The notes: generated by a model not told the origin, from the letters alone. A DNA stretch of 64,000 bases from Neobacillus cucumis (GCF_016107705.1 NZ_JAEHGC010000003.1:124001-188000); one strand, 5' to 3'; numbered from the stretch's first letter, positions 40,901-51,354 are shown. A program made the numbers and translations.

Positions 40901-42686
40901 AACTATTAATTTGATAGGTTAACGAATTGAGAGGCGATGAAGGCAGTAAAATCTCATCTGTCTTGACCTCATATAATCCATATGGAACTAACCGAAGCCC
41001 CGGTAGAAAATCACAGGTTAAAAATAACAATGTATAAAGTATGTCATGGAACGGGAATCCGCGCTCCTGTACAGCAGCCAAAAGTTGGTCATGGTAATTC
41101 ACTGCTGCAGAAAAGGATGGATCCGATGTCATCATTCCCGTCAGCGGCAGTGGAATTTCCAACACTACTTCATCACCGTCAACAATCACAACTCCTCCTC
41201 CCATTTCATGGACTCTTATTGCCGCCTTTTTCATCGATTCCGGATTTCTTCCGACGGCGAGCAATTCAGTTGTCGTATTGTAGGTAGAAGCCATACCATC
41301 CAGATTTACGGCAAATCTTTCTAATATCGCCTTTGAGACCCATTCACCCCTTCGATCAATTAAAGCAGCATATACAAGCCCTTCATGGTGCGAAAGATCC
41401 GCATATCCGTTTACGGACGGAAGTTCCGTATCCTTTCTTTGGGTAATGACATTACTTTTAAAATAGGAAACTGGCACAGGAACCTTTTCGGATGGATGCG
41501 GATAGCGGTACAGATTCAAATTTTCTAAGGCTGATGTTGAATAAGCAAATGGTTCCCTTACAATATATTGATTCCAGTCGATTTCAGGAAGAGATACATT
41601 TAATTCTCCATTCTCAGCAACAATTTTTCCAGATGCAATGACCATATCAGGTTGAAAATCTACTAAATTCGGAAGCAGTAGAATATCTGCTTTTCTGCCG
41701 GGAGCAATACCTCCAATGTAGTCATCAAGCCTTAGGTAGGTTGCAGCATTAATGGTGACCATCTGAATGGCATTCATCACAGGGACACCAAGTTCAACAG
41801 CCTGTCTTACAAGTCCATCGACAAAGCCTTCTTTTTCAATAAATCCAGGATGCGGACCGTCCGTTGTCATCACAATTCTGCTCGTGTTAACGTTCCCATC
41901 GACAATAAGTTTTACAAGCTCTTCCAAGTCCGGGCGTAAAGAGCTATTACGAAGTGTTGTCCACATGCCTAGTCTAAGACGGTCAAAAGCTTCCTTAGCT
42001 GTAATTGCTTCATGACATGCTGTTACACCGGATGCCACAACCGCATTTAATTTTTCATAAGAGCAGCCCGCAGTATGCCCATCAGAAACCTTACCCAGTT
42101 TCTTAATAAAATCCATTGTTTCAAGTAAAAATGGATCCCCTTGATATAAAAGCGGCCAACGCGTTACTTCCGCTGATCCCACGACATTATCAAGTTCTAG
42201 TAATTCTTGAATATCCTTATGGTTGTACCATTCCCGTTCACCCGGATAATCTGCTTGTGAGACAAGCCGGATCAGCCACAGGAAATTTCCTGGCAATACT
42301 TTTAAATCGTTTGCCATCTTTTTAAATCCTTTTGCCCCCATATGTAGATAAAAAAATAAATTATCGTTTACAGTTGTGGTGGTTCCCAATGACAGCACTT
42401 TCCCCGTAACACTTACGGGATTATAAACCACCCATGGGTGGGCATGTGCCTCGATAAACCCAGGTGATAAATACTTTCCTTCTGCATTAATGATCTTTGT
42501 TTCGGGACCAATCGAAGTTTCACTAGATCCCACATAGGCAATGCAATCCTTATATACGGCGATATTAAGTTTCAAGAATTCCCCTGAATATACATTAATA
42601 ACCGTTCCGCCTTTTATAAATAAATCTGCTGGCCGTTCTCCCTTGGCAACTTCGATTAATTCACTTCTTTGAGCTATAAGATGCAC
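40899..42686 (-). CDS. Adenine-deaminase-like amidohydrolase (YerA type)
   Basis: 595 residues. An N-terminal strand region, then the metal-dependent amidohydrolase barrel with PGFIEAHAHPWV (HxH), HTAG and ACHEAIT, and Asp in VMTTDGPHPG. The C-terminal part has the adenine-deaminase family extension. B. subtilis YerA, a probable adenine deaminase, has this build. It would release ammonia from adenine to give hypoxanthine, but specificity is not provable here. The start is GTG 42686 behind GGGGGG. Confidence 0.82.
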   Translation of the reverse strand: MHLIAQRSELIEVAKGERPADLFIKGGTVINVYSGEFLKLNIAVYKDCIAYVGSSETSIGPETKIINAEGKYLSPGFIEAHAHPWVVYNPVSVTGKVLSLGTTTTVNDNLFFYLHMGAKGFKKMANDLKVLPGNFLWLIRLVSQADYPGEREWYNHKDIQELLELDNVVGSAEVTRWPLLYQGDPFLLETMDFIKKLGKVSDGHTAGCSYEKLNAVVASGVTACHEAITAKEAFDRLRLGMWTTLRNSSLRPDLEELVKLIVDGNVNTSRIVMTTDGPHPGFIEKEGFVDGLVRQAVELGVPVMNAIQMVTINAATYLRLDDYIGGIAPGRKADILLLPNLVDFQPDMVIASGKIVAENGELNVSLPEIDWNQYIVREPFAYSTSALENLNLYRYPHPSEKVPVPVSYFKSNVITQRKDTELPSVNGYADLSHHEGLVYAALIDRRGEWVSKAILERFAVNLDGMASTYNTTTELLAVGRNPESMKKAAIRVHEMGGGVVIVDGDEVVLEIPLPLTGMMTSDPSFSAAVNYHDQLLAAVQERGFPFHDILYTLLFLTCDFLPGLRLVPYGLYEVKTDEILLPSSPLNSLTYQINS

Positions 42687-42822
42687 AATCTTCCCCCCAT
42701 TGTAATGTTTTGGATGTTCATCTAATAAATATTACGATTTACTGAATATCGTCTATTAAACATAATATTAATAGGAGGTCATTTTCTTTGTCAATCCATT
42801 CAATTCAAAAAAGTGAAAATAA

Positions 42823-43446
42823 TTAAAATAAAAGCTGGTATGCTTGGATACCAAAATAGAGTCCAAAACCAATCAAAGAAAGTCCGGAAAAAAGTGAAAT
42901 CATCACTAATAATCGGGAAGTTAAAAAATTGCGGAAACTGCTGGAAACCCCCGCCATGGTAATATCCCAAAGTAAAAGACCGATAAATATAGCAGCGCTA
43001 TAAATCATTAATTCGGCACGATTAGAAGTGGCTGCTGTTTTTGCCAGGACAGATCCATAGATCCCCAACCAAAATAAAATCGTCAATGGATTCGAAATTG
43101 ACATGAAAAAGCCAGAGAAAAATGATTTGATCAAGGCTTCCTTATTTCTTGTATACGCTAAATTTACTGTACCGGCTTTTACCATACTTTCAATTCCTGT
43201 ATAAATAAGGACAAAGCAGCCAAAGAACCACAGGAAAGCTTTTACGATTGGTGTTTCAAGAAACTGAACCACACCTATATAAACGATGAGCATATAAACC
43301 CCGTCTGCCACAACGGCTCCCACCCCGATTAACCAGGCATGCATGAAGCCGCTCCGAATGCCCCTGTCTATTTGTGCTGCATTGATAGGACCAATCGGCG
43401 CAGCTAGTGATAAGCCCAGTAAAATGTAGCTTAGAAATATATTCAA
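42823..43446 (-). CDS. LysE-family amino-acid exporter
   Basis: 207 residues with six membrane helices and the LysE/RhtB features SLAAPIGPINAAQIDRGIRS in the first loop, VGAVVADGVYMLIVY, and SNPLTILFWLG. It would export an amino acid or derivative; substrate unknown. The start is TTG 43446, with a GGGGGAGAG site seven bases upstream. Independent of its neighbours. Confidence 0.9.
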   Translation of the reverse strand: MNIFLSYILLGLSLAAPIGPINAAQIDRGIRSGFMHAWLIGVGAVVADGVYMLIVYIGVVQFLETPIVKAFLWFFGCFVLIYTGIESMVKAGTVNLAYTRNKEALIKSFFSGFFMSISNPLTILFWLGIYGSVLAKTAATSNRAELMIYSAAIFIGLLLWDITMAGVSSSFRNFLTSRLLVMISLFSGLSLIGFGLYFGIQAYQLLF

Positions 43447-43514
43447 TCTTCTCTCCCCCTGCCTAAAAATAAAGCCTGTCTTCTCATTTTTATTCAGGAA
43501 AGATAGGTTGTACT

Positions 43515-43555
43515 ACAAAAAAACGAGTTTTTCCTTTTTCAGAAAAACTCGTTTT
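43515..43555 (-). terminator. Terminator of ykoT
   Basis: AAAACGAGTTTTTC and GAAAAACTCGTTTT make a near-perfect stem on the minus strand with a T-run. Confidence 0.9.
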
Positions 43556-43558
43556 AGC

Positions 43559-44596
43559 TTAGTTCCTTTCAGTGGCCTTTTTTAGCTCTCTTTTAAAATA
43601 GTCATCTCCGAGGGTTCGATTTAGTAAGTGGTGCCTAGAAACCGGCAAATTAAAGGAATCAATATCAATGATATATTTTGGACGCTGCTTTGATTCTTTA
43701 TAGATTTTCCCAACATATTCTCCAATCAATCCAATAGCAATGAGCTGTAAGCCGCCAATCAGCCATACGGACGTAATAAGCGAAGTCCACCCAGTTTGCG
43801 TATTCCCTAAAAACTTAAGAGTTAAAAAATACCCCCCAAATAAAAGACTCATAAAAAAGGAGATAAACCCGATAAACAAGACAAAGCGAATCGGAGACAC
43901 GGAGAAAGAAGTAATGCCGTCAAGGGCAAAGGCAATCATCTTTTTCAATGGATACTTTGTTTCGCCGGCAAGTCGTTCTTTCCGGTCGTAATAAACAACA
44001 TCGGAACGGAAACCAAGGAGCGGAACAATTCCCCTTAAAAATAAATTTACCTCTTTAAAGCGTTCCAGTTCCTCAACTGCCCTTTTGCTCATTAGTCGGA
44101 AATCGGCATGATTATAAATTAAATCCACACCCATTTTTTTCATCACTTTATAAAAACCCTGCGCCGTGCTTCTTTTAAAAATTGTATCCGTTTCCCTGCC
44201 TTTTCGGACCCCGTAAACAATCTCGCAGCCTTCATGATATTTTATGATAAACTCCCGGATTACTTGAATATCATCCTGGAGATCGGCATCAATCGTAATC
44301 AGACAGTCGGACGTTTCCTTTGCCGTAAAAAGACCCGCTAAGAGTGCATTTTGGTGGCCGGCGTTTCTAGATAGCTTTAAGCCGCGGATTGCTTCATTTT
44401 TCAAGCCTTCTTTATAAATGATTTCCCAGGTACGGTCCTTACTGCCATCATCAACAAAAAGGATTTTGCTGAAAGAGGAAACAAGCTTTTCCTCTTTCAA
44501 GCTTTCTAAAAGCTGCTTTAATTCGAAAATCGTATCAGGCAGTATTTCTTCCTCGTTATAGCAAGGAACCACAATCGTAAGGTTTGCTTCAATCAT
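43559..44596 (-). CDS. ykoT: Membrane-anchored family 2 glycosyltransferase (YkoT)
   Basis: 345 residues. The N-terminal GT-A domain has VVPCYNEEEILPDT, DDGSKDRTW, the nucleotide-Mg motif TIDADLQDD, and YNHADFRLMSK; two C-terminal membrane helices (GFISFFMSLLFGG and QLIAIGLIGEYVGKIYKE) anchor it. This is the polyprenyl-phosphate-sugar synthase architecture (DPM1/GtrB). ATGA overlap with ykoS, as in B. subtilis ykoS-ykoT. The pair modifies a cell-envelope polymer (inferred). Confidence 0.9.
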   Translation of the reverse strand: MIEANLTIVVPCYNEEEILPDTIFELKQLLESLKEEKLVSSFSKILFVDDGSKDRTWEIIYKEGLKNEAIRGLKLSRNAGHQNALLAGLFTAKETSDCLITIDADLQDDIQVIREFIIKYHEGCEIVYGVRKGRETDTIFKRSTAQGFYKVMKKMGVDLIYNHADFRLMSKRAVEELERFKEVNLFLRGIVPLLGFRSDVVYYDRKERLAGETKYPLKKMIAFALDGITSFSVSPIRFVLFIGFISFFMSLLFGGYFLTLKFLGNTQTGWTSLITSVWLIGGLQLIAIGLIGEYVGKIYKESKQRPKYIIDIDSFNLPVSRHHLLNRTLGDDYFKRELKKATERN

Positions 44597-46290
44597 CTAG
44601 TCATTACCTCCGATGTCTCGATTGTTTTATACAAATAAATTTTCCATGCTGAGTTTTTTGACTTAAACACCTTTTCAAGGCTAAGTTGATTTTCCTCTGC
44701 ATTATCAATCGGTAAGGCTGAAAAAATATATTGGCCGCCCAATTGGTTAAAAACGGCTGTATTCAGCTGTAAATCCTTTAAGTGCCTTTTTGAGTCTTTT
44801 TTGATCATGTACCTTTTTCCAAGCTGGGCCGTGAATAGGTAGCAGCGCCCACCCCATTTGTCAAAATAAGTGCGAACTGTTTTATTTTTTGCTAATTCCT
44901 TTTCAATTATTTTCCGGAACTGATGCTTATAGGTTAACGGATAAAAATTATTGTACGTATCAAGCGTGTAAAAGCCATTGTATTGAGATACAGCCGGGTG
45001 AATCCCAATACTGGCAACCCTGTAATTCTTCTGTGGAAGGCCGATGTATTCTTTTACCTCCTTAAACAAGTCCTCTGCATAAAATTCTTTTACTGTCGGT
45101 TTCTGATGGTAAATGATTTCATCGTTAAATAACCCTAAAACCAGTAGTTGCAGTACGACAAACCATTTCGCGGTTTTAGCCCAGCTTTTTCCTTGAAGCG
45201 AAATAATTTTTAAGGCAAGAGCAAAGCTGGCATAAATGACGAGCGGCCGTAGGAAATGGTAGCGGGCAAAGTTAAACGTATCCATAAAATGAAACCGCTT
45301 TGTGATTGGCACCCACCCCTTGTAAAACCAAAAGGCATACCAAAGGGATAATGCAAAATTCAAGGTAAATAAGAACACGTAGAGCTTTTCTTGTTTCCAT
45401 ATTTTTTTCTTATAAATAAAATACAAAGCAATAAATGTCGCTGGGAGGATAAAGAGAGTATGTACAGTCATGACATGGGTATGCCCCAGCACATAGTTTT
45501 TAAATGTCAGTCGAATCGCCCGCCATAAAGGTAAATGGGCATGGAAGTATTCATCCCTGCTATTTGCTTCAGAAACGAATAAAAAGGAATACACTAAACG
45601 GTATTCTACAATCATGAAAATGAAGATCATGTACACGATGGAAAATAAAAAACGTATATTCCACCCTTTTCCTCTTATCACATCAACAAGCCAAAAAATT
45701 CCCATTGCACTTAAAAAGAAGAAAAATCCTAGAACAATGCTCGAATATAAAGGTAGCAACGTAAGTGTTACGTAATCTTTGGCTGTTCCTTGCGACTTAC
45801 GGATATTTAGAAAAGCCCAAAGGGCAAGAGGCATTCCCAACGTACTTAACATTCCCGACGGCCAAAACGGGGTTAGGGCGAAGGCTAATGCAGCACTTAC
45901 TTGATAAAAACTCCAGTTATCCCCCGGCAGAAAATGTTTCTTTAAAAGCAAATACATTCCAAAAAAAGCAACAATCCTTGTAATGGCTTGGCTGATTCCG
46001 TAGGCAATCATCGTTGGAAATAGAGCATATAGCCAGACAATTAAGCTAAACTCTGTTCCGAATGTATTTCTTGGGACTCCATTAATAATTTGAGGAATCA
46101 TCCCATTTACCGGGCCGAACATTTCTCCGCTTTTAGCAAGCACCTTATACCATGCCAAATTTGAATCTAAGTTATCGTGAACACGGATATGGGCATTTTC
46201 CTGTAGAATAAAAAGCGGGGATAAATAAATGGCCAAAACCAACAAAGCAAAAAAAATCAACTTTTGCTCCTTTTTCGTTTCACTAGACAC
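44593..46290 (-). CDS. ykoS: Polytopic envelope protein, DUF6044 (YkoS)
   Basis: 565 residues with about 10-12 membrane segments in the first 400, then a C-terminal soluble part of roughly 140 residues (YRVASIGIHPAVSQYNGFY and KWGGRCYLFTAQLG). It resembles GT-C glycosyltransferases that use a lipid-linked sugar, which fits its coupling to YkoT. A short periplasmic-loop motif VHDNLDSN follows the first helix. The start is GTG 46290, behind GAGG. Gene order matches B. subtilis ykoS-ykoT. Confidence 0.87.
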   Translation of the reverse strand: MSSETKKEQKLIFFALLVLAIYLSPLFILQENAHIRVHDNLDSNLAWYKVLAKSGEMFGPVNGMIPQIINGVPRNTFGTEFSLIVWLYALFPTMIAYGISQAITRIVAFFGMYLLLKKHFLPGDNWSFYQVSAALAFALTPFWPSGMLSTLGMPLALWAFLNIRKSQGTAKDYVTLTLLPLYSSIVLGFFFFLSAMGIFWLVDVIRGKGWNIRFLFSIVYMIFIFMIVEYRLVYSFLFVSEANSRDEYFHAHLPLWRAIRLTFKNYVLGHTHVMTVHTLFILPATFIALYFIYKKKIWKQEKLYVFLFTLNFALSLWYAFWFYKGWVPITKRFHFMDTFNFARYHFLRPLVIYASFALALKIISLQGKSWAKTAKWFVVLQLLVLGLFNDEIIYHQKPTVKEFYAEDLFKEVKEYIGLPQKNYRVASIGIHPAVSQYNGFYTLDTYNNFYPLTYKHQFRKIIEKELAKNKTVRTYFDKWGGRCYLFTAQLGKRYMIKKDSKRHLKDLQLNTAVFNQLGGQYIFSALPIDNAEENQLSLEKVFKSKNSAWKIYLYKTIETSEVMTR

Positions 46291-46392
46291 CTGCTACACC
46301 TCAAAATTTTTAATTATAGTTAAATTTTGCATCCCAGTAGAAAATTATCCCTTTCAAGTAGTTGGAAAACTTTTCATCCTTCTTATAAGAAA

Positions 46393-46424
46393 AAAACACC
46401 TTCCAGAGACCCGGAAGGTGTTTT
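46393..46424 (-). terminator. Terminator of the Spo0E-like gene
   Basis: CACCTTCC / GGAAGGTG stem overlapping the TAA, with TTTTTTT after it on the minus strand. Confidence 0.85.
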
Positions 46425-46581
46425 AATTCATATTTATCTTTTTACTATAATCATTTAGCAAAAGGTCGAGTTTTTGACTGCATTGAACAACATGGGGATT
46501 AGAATATCCAAACTGATGCGCTAATAGAATCATTTCTAATCTTGTTTTTTCAATATTCGTTAATAGTGAGTGCTTAGTCAT
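46423..46581 (-). CDS. Spo0E-like aspartyl-phosphate phosphatase
   Basis: 52 residues, the size of Spo0E/YisI/YnzD proteins. The family signature SQKLDLLLNDY is present after an antiparallel helical hairpin (TRLEMILLAHQFGYSNPHVV). Such proteins remove phosphate from Spo0A~P and delay sporulation. ATG 46581 has AAGGG six bases upstream; the ATG at 46587 touches it. It lies divergent from yugO in a 500-bp gap that otherwise holds only regulatory DNA. Confidence 0.85.
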   Translation of the reverse strand: MTKHSLLTNIEKTRLEMILLAHQFGYSNPHVVQCSQKLDLLLNDYSKKINMN

Positions 46582-46649
46582 ATTCATCCCTTCGACCCCG
46601 TTTCTCGTAGATATTGTTTACATGTTATTAGTCCTAATTTATTCGATTT

Positions 46650-46663
46650 CGGAAACGTTTACA
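46650..46663. promoter_or_regulatory. cre-like site upstream of yugO
   Basis: CGGAAACGTTTACA matches 12 of 14 cre positions, including the CG and the right-hand half. It lies between the Spo0E-like gene and yugO. Weak evidence. Confidence 0.3.
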
Positions 46664-46791
46664 AGTAGAATAAACCATAAAAAAGGCAAAATTTTTGTGA
46701 CATTACAGCAATAGAAAATGTATAGATACCTGATTAGATTAGCCTTCTTTACGTCAATAATGGGAAGAGAATCGAGGATAGGGGTGAGAAC

Positions 46792-47778
46792 ATGCCAAAC
46801 CGTGTTTATATTAGTTTTTTAAGATTACCTCTCTTAATTCGAATCCTACTAATTGCTTTACTAGTGTTTCTACTATTTGGAATTTCTATACATTTTATCG
46901 AACCTAAAACCTTCCCGTCTATATTTGATGGTATTTGGTGGGCGATTATTACCGGTACAACAGTGGGGTATGGGGATTATGTTCCACACTCCCTTTTGGG
47001 CAGGTTTATCGCATTAATTCTCATTTTGCTTGGCGCCGGTATCGTTTCCTCTTATTTTGGAACCTTAGCAGCAGCAGCTGTGACAAAACAGGATGCCTTA
47101 TTAGAAGGAAAAATTGACTTTAAAGGAGAAGGCCATATTATCATTATTGGCTGGAATGAAAGGTCAAGAGAGTTGATTGATAAGATCACCCGTCCAAGCT
47201 CTCCGCAAATGGTTGTTTTAATTGATGAAACCCTTGAAGCAAACCCGGTTCACTCAAAATTTGTCCACTTTATTCAAGGCAAGGGTCATGTTGATGAAAC
47301 GATTACAAAAAGTAATATATCGGTGGCAGAAAAGGTTTTGATAACGGCCGATCGGGGAAATGATGAACTTCAAGCCGATATGAACAGTATTTTAACCTTA
47401 TTAACCATTAAAGGCTTATGTTCGAAGGTAAAATGTATTGTGGAAATCTTAACTGCGGAACAAGTGGTAAATGCACTTAGAGCAGGAGCAGACGAAGTCA
47501 TTCAATCCAATAAGTTAACAAGTGTGTTTATGGTAAACAGTCTTCATTCCAATGGGGATGGTCTTTTATCAGATTTCGTCCATCAATTACAGGAAAGCAG
47601 ATTGTCGGCCAACAAAGTAAATGAAAATGAAATGGGAAAAACCTTCATAGAGGTCTGTCATCATCATTTAAAAGAAGGAAATTTAGTAATGGGGATCAAA
47701 AGAGGGGAAGAAACCATTTTAAATCCTTCCCACTCCCTCAGAATAGAAAAACATGATTTACTGTTAATTTTTAAATAA
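46792..47778 (+). CDS. yugO: Potassium channel YugO (ion-trap plus RCK domain)
   Basis: 328 residues, the same length as B. subtilis YugO. Two membrane helices frame the K+ selectivity filter TTVGYGDYVP (about residues 53-62). From about residue 110 it has an RCK/TrkA-N Rossmann domain (HIIIIGWNERSRELIDKI) and a C-terminal ligand-sensing part. In B. subtilis this channel carries electrical signals through biofilms. A GGGGTGAG site precedes ATG 46792. The upstream mstX partner known from B. subtilis is not adjacent here. Confidence 0.94.
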   Translation: MPNRVYISFLRLPLLIRILLIALLVFLLFGISIHFIEPKTFPSIFDGIWWAIITGTTVGYGDYVPHSLLGRFIALILILLGAGIVSSYFGTLAAAAVTKQDALLEGKIDFKGEGHIIIIGWNERSRELIDKITRPSSPQMVVLIDETLEANPVHSKFVHFIQGKGHVDETITKSNISVAEKVLITADRGNDELQADMNSILTLLTIKGLCSKVKCIVEILTAEQVVNALRAGADEVIQSNKLTSVFMVNSLHSNGDGLLSDFVHQLQESRLSANKVNENEMGKTFIEVCHHHLKEGNLVMGIKRGEETILNPSHSLRIEKHDLLLIFK

Positions 47779-47781
47779 TCC

Positions 47782-48183
47782 CTACTCTGATAATAAAACT
47801 GATTCTAATTCTTGTACAAGTGCTTTGCCATTATCAATAAACTGAGTAGGAAAACTTGCATCTTTATCAACAGGTTCCTGAAATTGATTAAAGGTTCCTG
47901 CCGAATCGACACGTTCATCGATGTCCGATTGGTATTCGTGGGATAAGAGAAAGGGTCTTCCTAATTCAACTGTACAATTATTTGCATCAAGCTGCCCGTC
48001 AACTGCTTGGAATGGAAGTCTTAAAAATTCATACCCATCTTCACCATCGATTTTATAATCAAATGCACCATGATCATAATCCCAATTACCGCCAATCATA
48101 TAGCCGATTGGCTTTAATTTTTGTTCCAGCTTATATAAATCAAACTGTTGCCCCTCTACCTTTGATGGTAACTCAATCATCAT
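47782..48183 (-). CDS. yugN: YugN-like protein
   Basis: 133 residues, soluble, acidic, with GYMIGGNWDYDHGAFDYKID and YEFLRLPFQAVDG. It resembles the YugN family (Pfam YugN), function unknown, and keeps the yugO-yugN-pgi order of B. subtilis. The AGGAGG site serves either ATG 48183 or 48180. It ends 3 bp from yugO on the opposite strand. Confidence 0.88.
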   Translation of the reverse strand: MMIELPSKVEGQQFDLYKLEQKLKPIGYMIGGNWDYDHGAFDYKIDGEDGYEFLRLPFQAVDGQLDANNCTVELGRPFLLSHEYQSDIDERVDSAGTFNQFQEPVDKDASFPTQFIDNGKALVQELESVLLSE

Positions 48184-48239
48184 AAAACCTCCTTATCTTC
48201 AATGAAGATAGTTTCTCCAACAGAAAGAAATTCAAAACA

Positions 48240-48281
48240 AAAAGAGAGTGCTGGATGATTTTCAGCACTCTCTTTTTGTTA
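48240..48281 (-). terminator. Terminator of pgi
   Basis: AAAAAGAGAGTGCTG and CAGCACTCTCTTTTT form a strong stem; it overlaps the pgi stop. Confidence 0.93.
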
Positions 48282-49628
48282 TTTTAACCGCTTTTCAAGT
48301 TCTGCCTTTTTCTCCTCAAAACCTGGTTTCCCTAATAAGGCAAACATATTTACCTTGTAAGCCTCAACTCCCGGCTGGTCAAATGGATTCACTCCAAGTA
48401 AATAACCGCTCATTGCACAGGCTTTTTCAAAGAAATAGACAAGATAGCCAAATGTGTATTCATCGAGAGATGGGATGGTCACGATTAAATTTGGAACTCC
48501 GCCATCTGTGTGGGCGAGCATCGTTCCTTCAAAGGCTTTATTATTCACAAAATCAACCGTTTGGCCGGCAAGATAATTCAAGCCATCTAAATCATTATCT
48601 GCCTTTTCAATGGTCAATTCATGGCGCGGCTGTTCAACTTTTATTACCGTTTCAAATAAATCGCGGCGCCCTTCCTGAACATATTGTCCAAGTGAATGTA
48701 AATCAGTTGAAAAATTAGCGGACGAAGGAAAAATTCCTTTTTGATCCTTGCCTTCACTTTCGCCAAATAACTGCTTCCACCATTCTGAAAAATATTGAAG
48801 TCCCGGCTCATAGTTGATGAGCATTTCAATCGTTTTACCTTTATTATACAGAGCATTTCTTACAGCAGCATATTGATAGGCTGCATTATCTTCAAGTTCA
48901 GAATGGCTAAAGTCTTCTTGGGCTTGTGCTGCCCCCTCCATCATTTTTTCAATGTTTGCCCCGCTTACCGCAATTGGCAGAAGACCAACCGCTGTTAAAA
49001 CAGAATAACGACCTCCGACATCATCCGAAATCACAAACGTTTCATAGCCCTCTTCATTGGATAATGTTTTCAACGCACCTCTTGCCTTGTCAGTGGTTGC
49101 AAAAATTCTTTTACGAGCTTCTTCCCTGCCGTACTTTTCCTCTAGCAGCTTGCGGAAGATCCGGAAAGCGATTGCCGGTTCTGTTGTTGTCCCAGATTTA
49201 GAGATAACATTGATTGAAAAGTCTCTGCCATCCAGCAAGTCCATTACATCTTTCATATAAGTAGAACTGATGTTGTTTCCAACAAAAATAATTTGAGGAG
49301 TAGTCCGTTTTTCCTTAGGAAGTACATTGTAGAAGCTATGGTTTAACATTTCAATCGCTGCACGAGCCCCAAGGTATGAACCGCCAATTCCAATTACAAG
49401 TAAAACATCTGAATCGGATTTAATTTTTTCTGCAGCTTTCTGGATTCTGGAAAACTCTTCTTTGTCATATTCAGTTGGAAGGTCAATCCACCCTAAAAAG
49501 TCGTTGCCTGCCCCTGTTTTTTCATGAAGAGAATGGTGTGCAACTTTCACAGCATCACGTAAATATGTAAGTTCATGTTCCCCAAAAAAGGTTAATGCTT
49601 TTGAATAGTCAAAGCGAACGTGTGTCAT
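48279..49628 (-). CDS. pgi: Glucose-6-phosphate isomerase
   Basis: Interconverts glucose-6-P and fructose-6-P in glycolysis. 449 residues, as in Bacillus. Motifs: [13 protein letters not shown] (sugar-phosphate loop), [24 protein letters not shown] and [11 protein letters not shown], with [10 protein letters not shown] near the end. It is the metabolic neighbour of yugJ and yugN in this family of genomes. The ATG is preceded by a weak GGAGG (TGGAGGATCC) at about seven bases. Confidence 0.97.
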   Translation of the reverse strand: MTHVRFDYSKALTFFGEHELTYLRDAVKVAHHSLHEKTGAGNDFLGWIDLPTEYDKEEFSRIQKAAEKIKSDSDVLLVIGIGGSYLGARAAIEMLNHSFYNVLPKEKRTTPQIIFVGNNISSTYMKDVMDLLDGRDFSINVISKSGTTTEPAIAFRIFRKLLEEKYGREEARKRIFATTDKARGALKTLSNEEGYETFVISDDVGGRYSVLTAVGLLPIAVSGANIEKMMEGAAQAQEDFSHSELEDNAAYQYAAVRNALYNKGKTIEMLINYEPGLQYFSEWWKQLFGESEGKDQKGIFPSSANFSTDLHSLGQYVQEGRRDLFETVIKVEQPRHELTIEKADNDLDGLNYLAGQTVDFVNNKAFEGTMLAHTDGGVPNLIVTIPSLDEYTFGYLVYFFEKACAMSGYLLGVNPFDQPGVEAYKVNMFALLGKPGFEEKKAELEKRLK

Positions 49629-49740
49629 ATGTAGGATCCTCCAGTAAATTTATTTTCAATAACCACTTTAACGAATGCCGGGGTGATAATCAAGAACGGG
49701 CACACAATGAAAGCGCGTCCATTTTCGACAGATTTTTTAA

Positions 49741-49765
49741 AACCCAGGCATTGGTTGCCTGGGCC
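49741..49765 (-). terminator. Terminator of yugJ
   Basis: CCCAGGCA and TGCCTGGG flank five bases; TTTTAAAAAA follows on the minus strand. Confidence 0.85.
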
Positions 49766-49773
49766 TTTGGAGC

Positions 49774-50937
49774 TTATAATGAACTACGATAAATTGCTAA
49801 AGTATCTTCCCTGTTTAACTTTTTAAAGTTACCAAATTCACCATATACCATTGCCTTGTCAGCCATCAGGTCAATTTTGCAATCATCAATTTGGTAATCC
49901 GCCAGACGTGATGGAGCTCCGAGGCTGTTCCAGAAGTCACGCAGTTTTTGAATTCCTTCCAGACCTGCCTCTTCCGCACTCTTTCCTTCCGGGTTTACAC
50001 CAAATACCCGGACAGCAAGCTGTTTGAAACGTTCAGGCTTAACGTTAAGATTGTGCTTCATCCAGTTAGGAAAGAGGATGGCAAGTCCGCCTCCATGCGG
50101 GATATCATAAACGGCTGAAACGGCATGCTCCAGATTGTGGGTAGCCCAATCCCCGCGGTAACCCATATTAAGGATGCCGTTTAATGCCATTGTTCCACAG
50201 TAAAGAACTGTTCCTCTGTATTCATAATTTTCAAGGTCGGCTAATAATTTAGGCGCTGTTTCCATGATCGTAATTAATAATGACTCGCACATGCGGTCTT
50301 GAAAATCCGTACTTTCTTCTAGATGAAAATAATGCTCCATAGTATGTGACATTATATCAACAATCCCATAAACGGTTTGATTTTTTGGGACCGTAAACGT
50401 ATGAACTGGATCTAAAATTGAAAATTTTGGGAATGTCGCAGGACTTCCCCAGCCATACTTCTCTTTTGTTTCCCAGTTCGTGATAACAGAACCTGAGTTC
50501 ATTTCAGAACCCGTTGCAGCAAGTGTTAAAACCGTCCCGAATGGCAGAGCATCAGCGGCAATTGCCTTTTTAGTTACTAAATCCCAGGCATCCCCGTCAT
50601 ATTTAGCTCCGGCAGCAATCAGTTTTGTGCAATCAATCACACTCCCTCCGCCAACAGCTAATAAGAGTTCGATTCCTTCTTGTTTACAAATTTCTACACC
50701 TTTTCGAGCCGTTGATAAACGGGGGTTGGGTTCCACACCCGGAAGCTCAAAAACCTCACAATTTAATTCTTTTAATATGTCTAATACTTGATTATAAAGG
50801 CCGCTTTGTTTAATACTACCGCCTCCATACACAAGTAAAACCTTATGTCCGTAGTTCGGAACCTCGTTTTTTAATTGTTCCAATTGCCCTTTTCCAAAAA
50901 TCAATTTCGTTGGATTCCAAAAAGTAAAATTCTCCAT
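49774..50937 (-). CDS. yugJ: Iron-containing NADH-dependent butanol dehydrogenase YugJ
   Basis: 387 residues from ATG 50937 (GGAG nine bases away), equal to B. subtilis YugJ. NAD-binding GGGSIKQSG and [11 protein letters not shown]; metal-binding Asp/His set in [32 protein letters not shown]. It reduces aldehydes to alcohols, or the reverse. A 9-codon upstream extension (MKKEKELRF) is in frame but encroaches on the ribosome site. It lies next to pgi as in B. subtilis. Confidence 0.93.
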   Translation of the reverse strand: MENFTFWNPTKLIFGKGQLEQLKNEVPNYGHKVLLVYGGGSIKQSGLYNQVLDILKELNCEVFELPGVEPNPRLSTARKGVEICKQEGIELLLAVGGGSVIDCTKLIAAGAKYDGDAWDLVTKKAIAADALPFGTVLTLAATGSEMNSGSVITNWETKEKYGWGSPATFPKFSILDPVHTFTVPKNQTVYGIVDIMSHTMEHYFHLEESTDFQDRMCESLLITIMETAPKLLADLENYEYRGTVLYCGTMALNGILNMGYRGDWATHNLEHAVSAVYDIPHGGGLAILFPNWMKHNLNVKPERFKQLAVRVFGVNPEGKSAEEAGLEGIQKLRDFWNSLGAPSRLADYQIDDCKIDLMADKAMVYGEFGNFKKLNREDTLAIYRSSL

Positions 50938-51091
50938 AAATCTCAACTCCTTTTCCTTCTTCATTATTTATTATTATGATGTTAATTGCAAAAAACTAGT
51001 TTTATGTTTAAAAAAGAAAAAGCGAATATAATTTTGGAAATTGTTTCAATCTAAAGATAAGAATTAATAAAATAAGGAGGAAACTACATAT

Positions 51092-51322
51092 ATGGGTTCT
51101 CTGCAGCGGATTGCCTTAGTACTTACCATCATCGGTGCGATAAACTGGGGATTAATAGGGTTTTTCCAATTTGACCTTGTGGCAACCATATTTGGCGGCC
51201 AAAATACCGCACTCGCACGGATTATCTATGGATTAGTTGGAGTAGCCGGACTCTTAAATCTCGGCCTTTTATTCAAAGCAAATGAACAATTTGAAGAGTC
51301 ACCTGAAACAGACACAAGGTAA
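51092..51322 (+). CDS. yuzA: YuzA, DUF378 small membrane protein
   Basis: 76 residues with two membrane helices (RIALVLTIIGAINWGLIGFF and ARIIYGLVGVAGLLNLGLLF), the DUF378 signature INWGLIGF. Function unknown. TAAGGAGG precedes the ATG. Genomic position next to yugJ and yugI matches B. subtilis. Confidence 0.9.
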   Translation: MGSLQRIALVLTIIGAINWGLIGFFQFDLVATIFGGQNTALARIIYGLVGVAGLLNLGLLFKANEQFEESPETDTR

Positions 51323-51354
51323 AAAAGCGGAGATACCAGGTGCTTAAATTGAAC

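Noticed and set aside
49708..49721. cre-like TGAAAGCGCGTCCA near pgi
   Set aside because: Only 12 of 14 matches with the mismatches at conserved positions, in a gap without a clear promoter.
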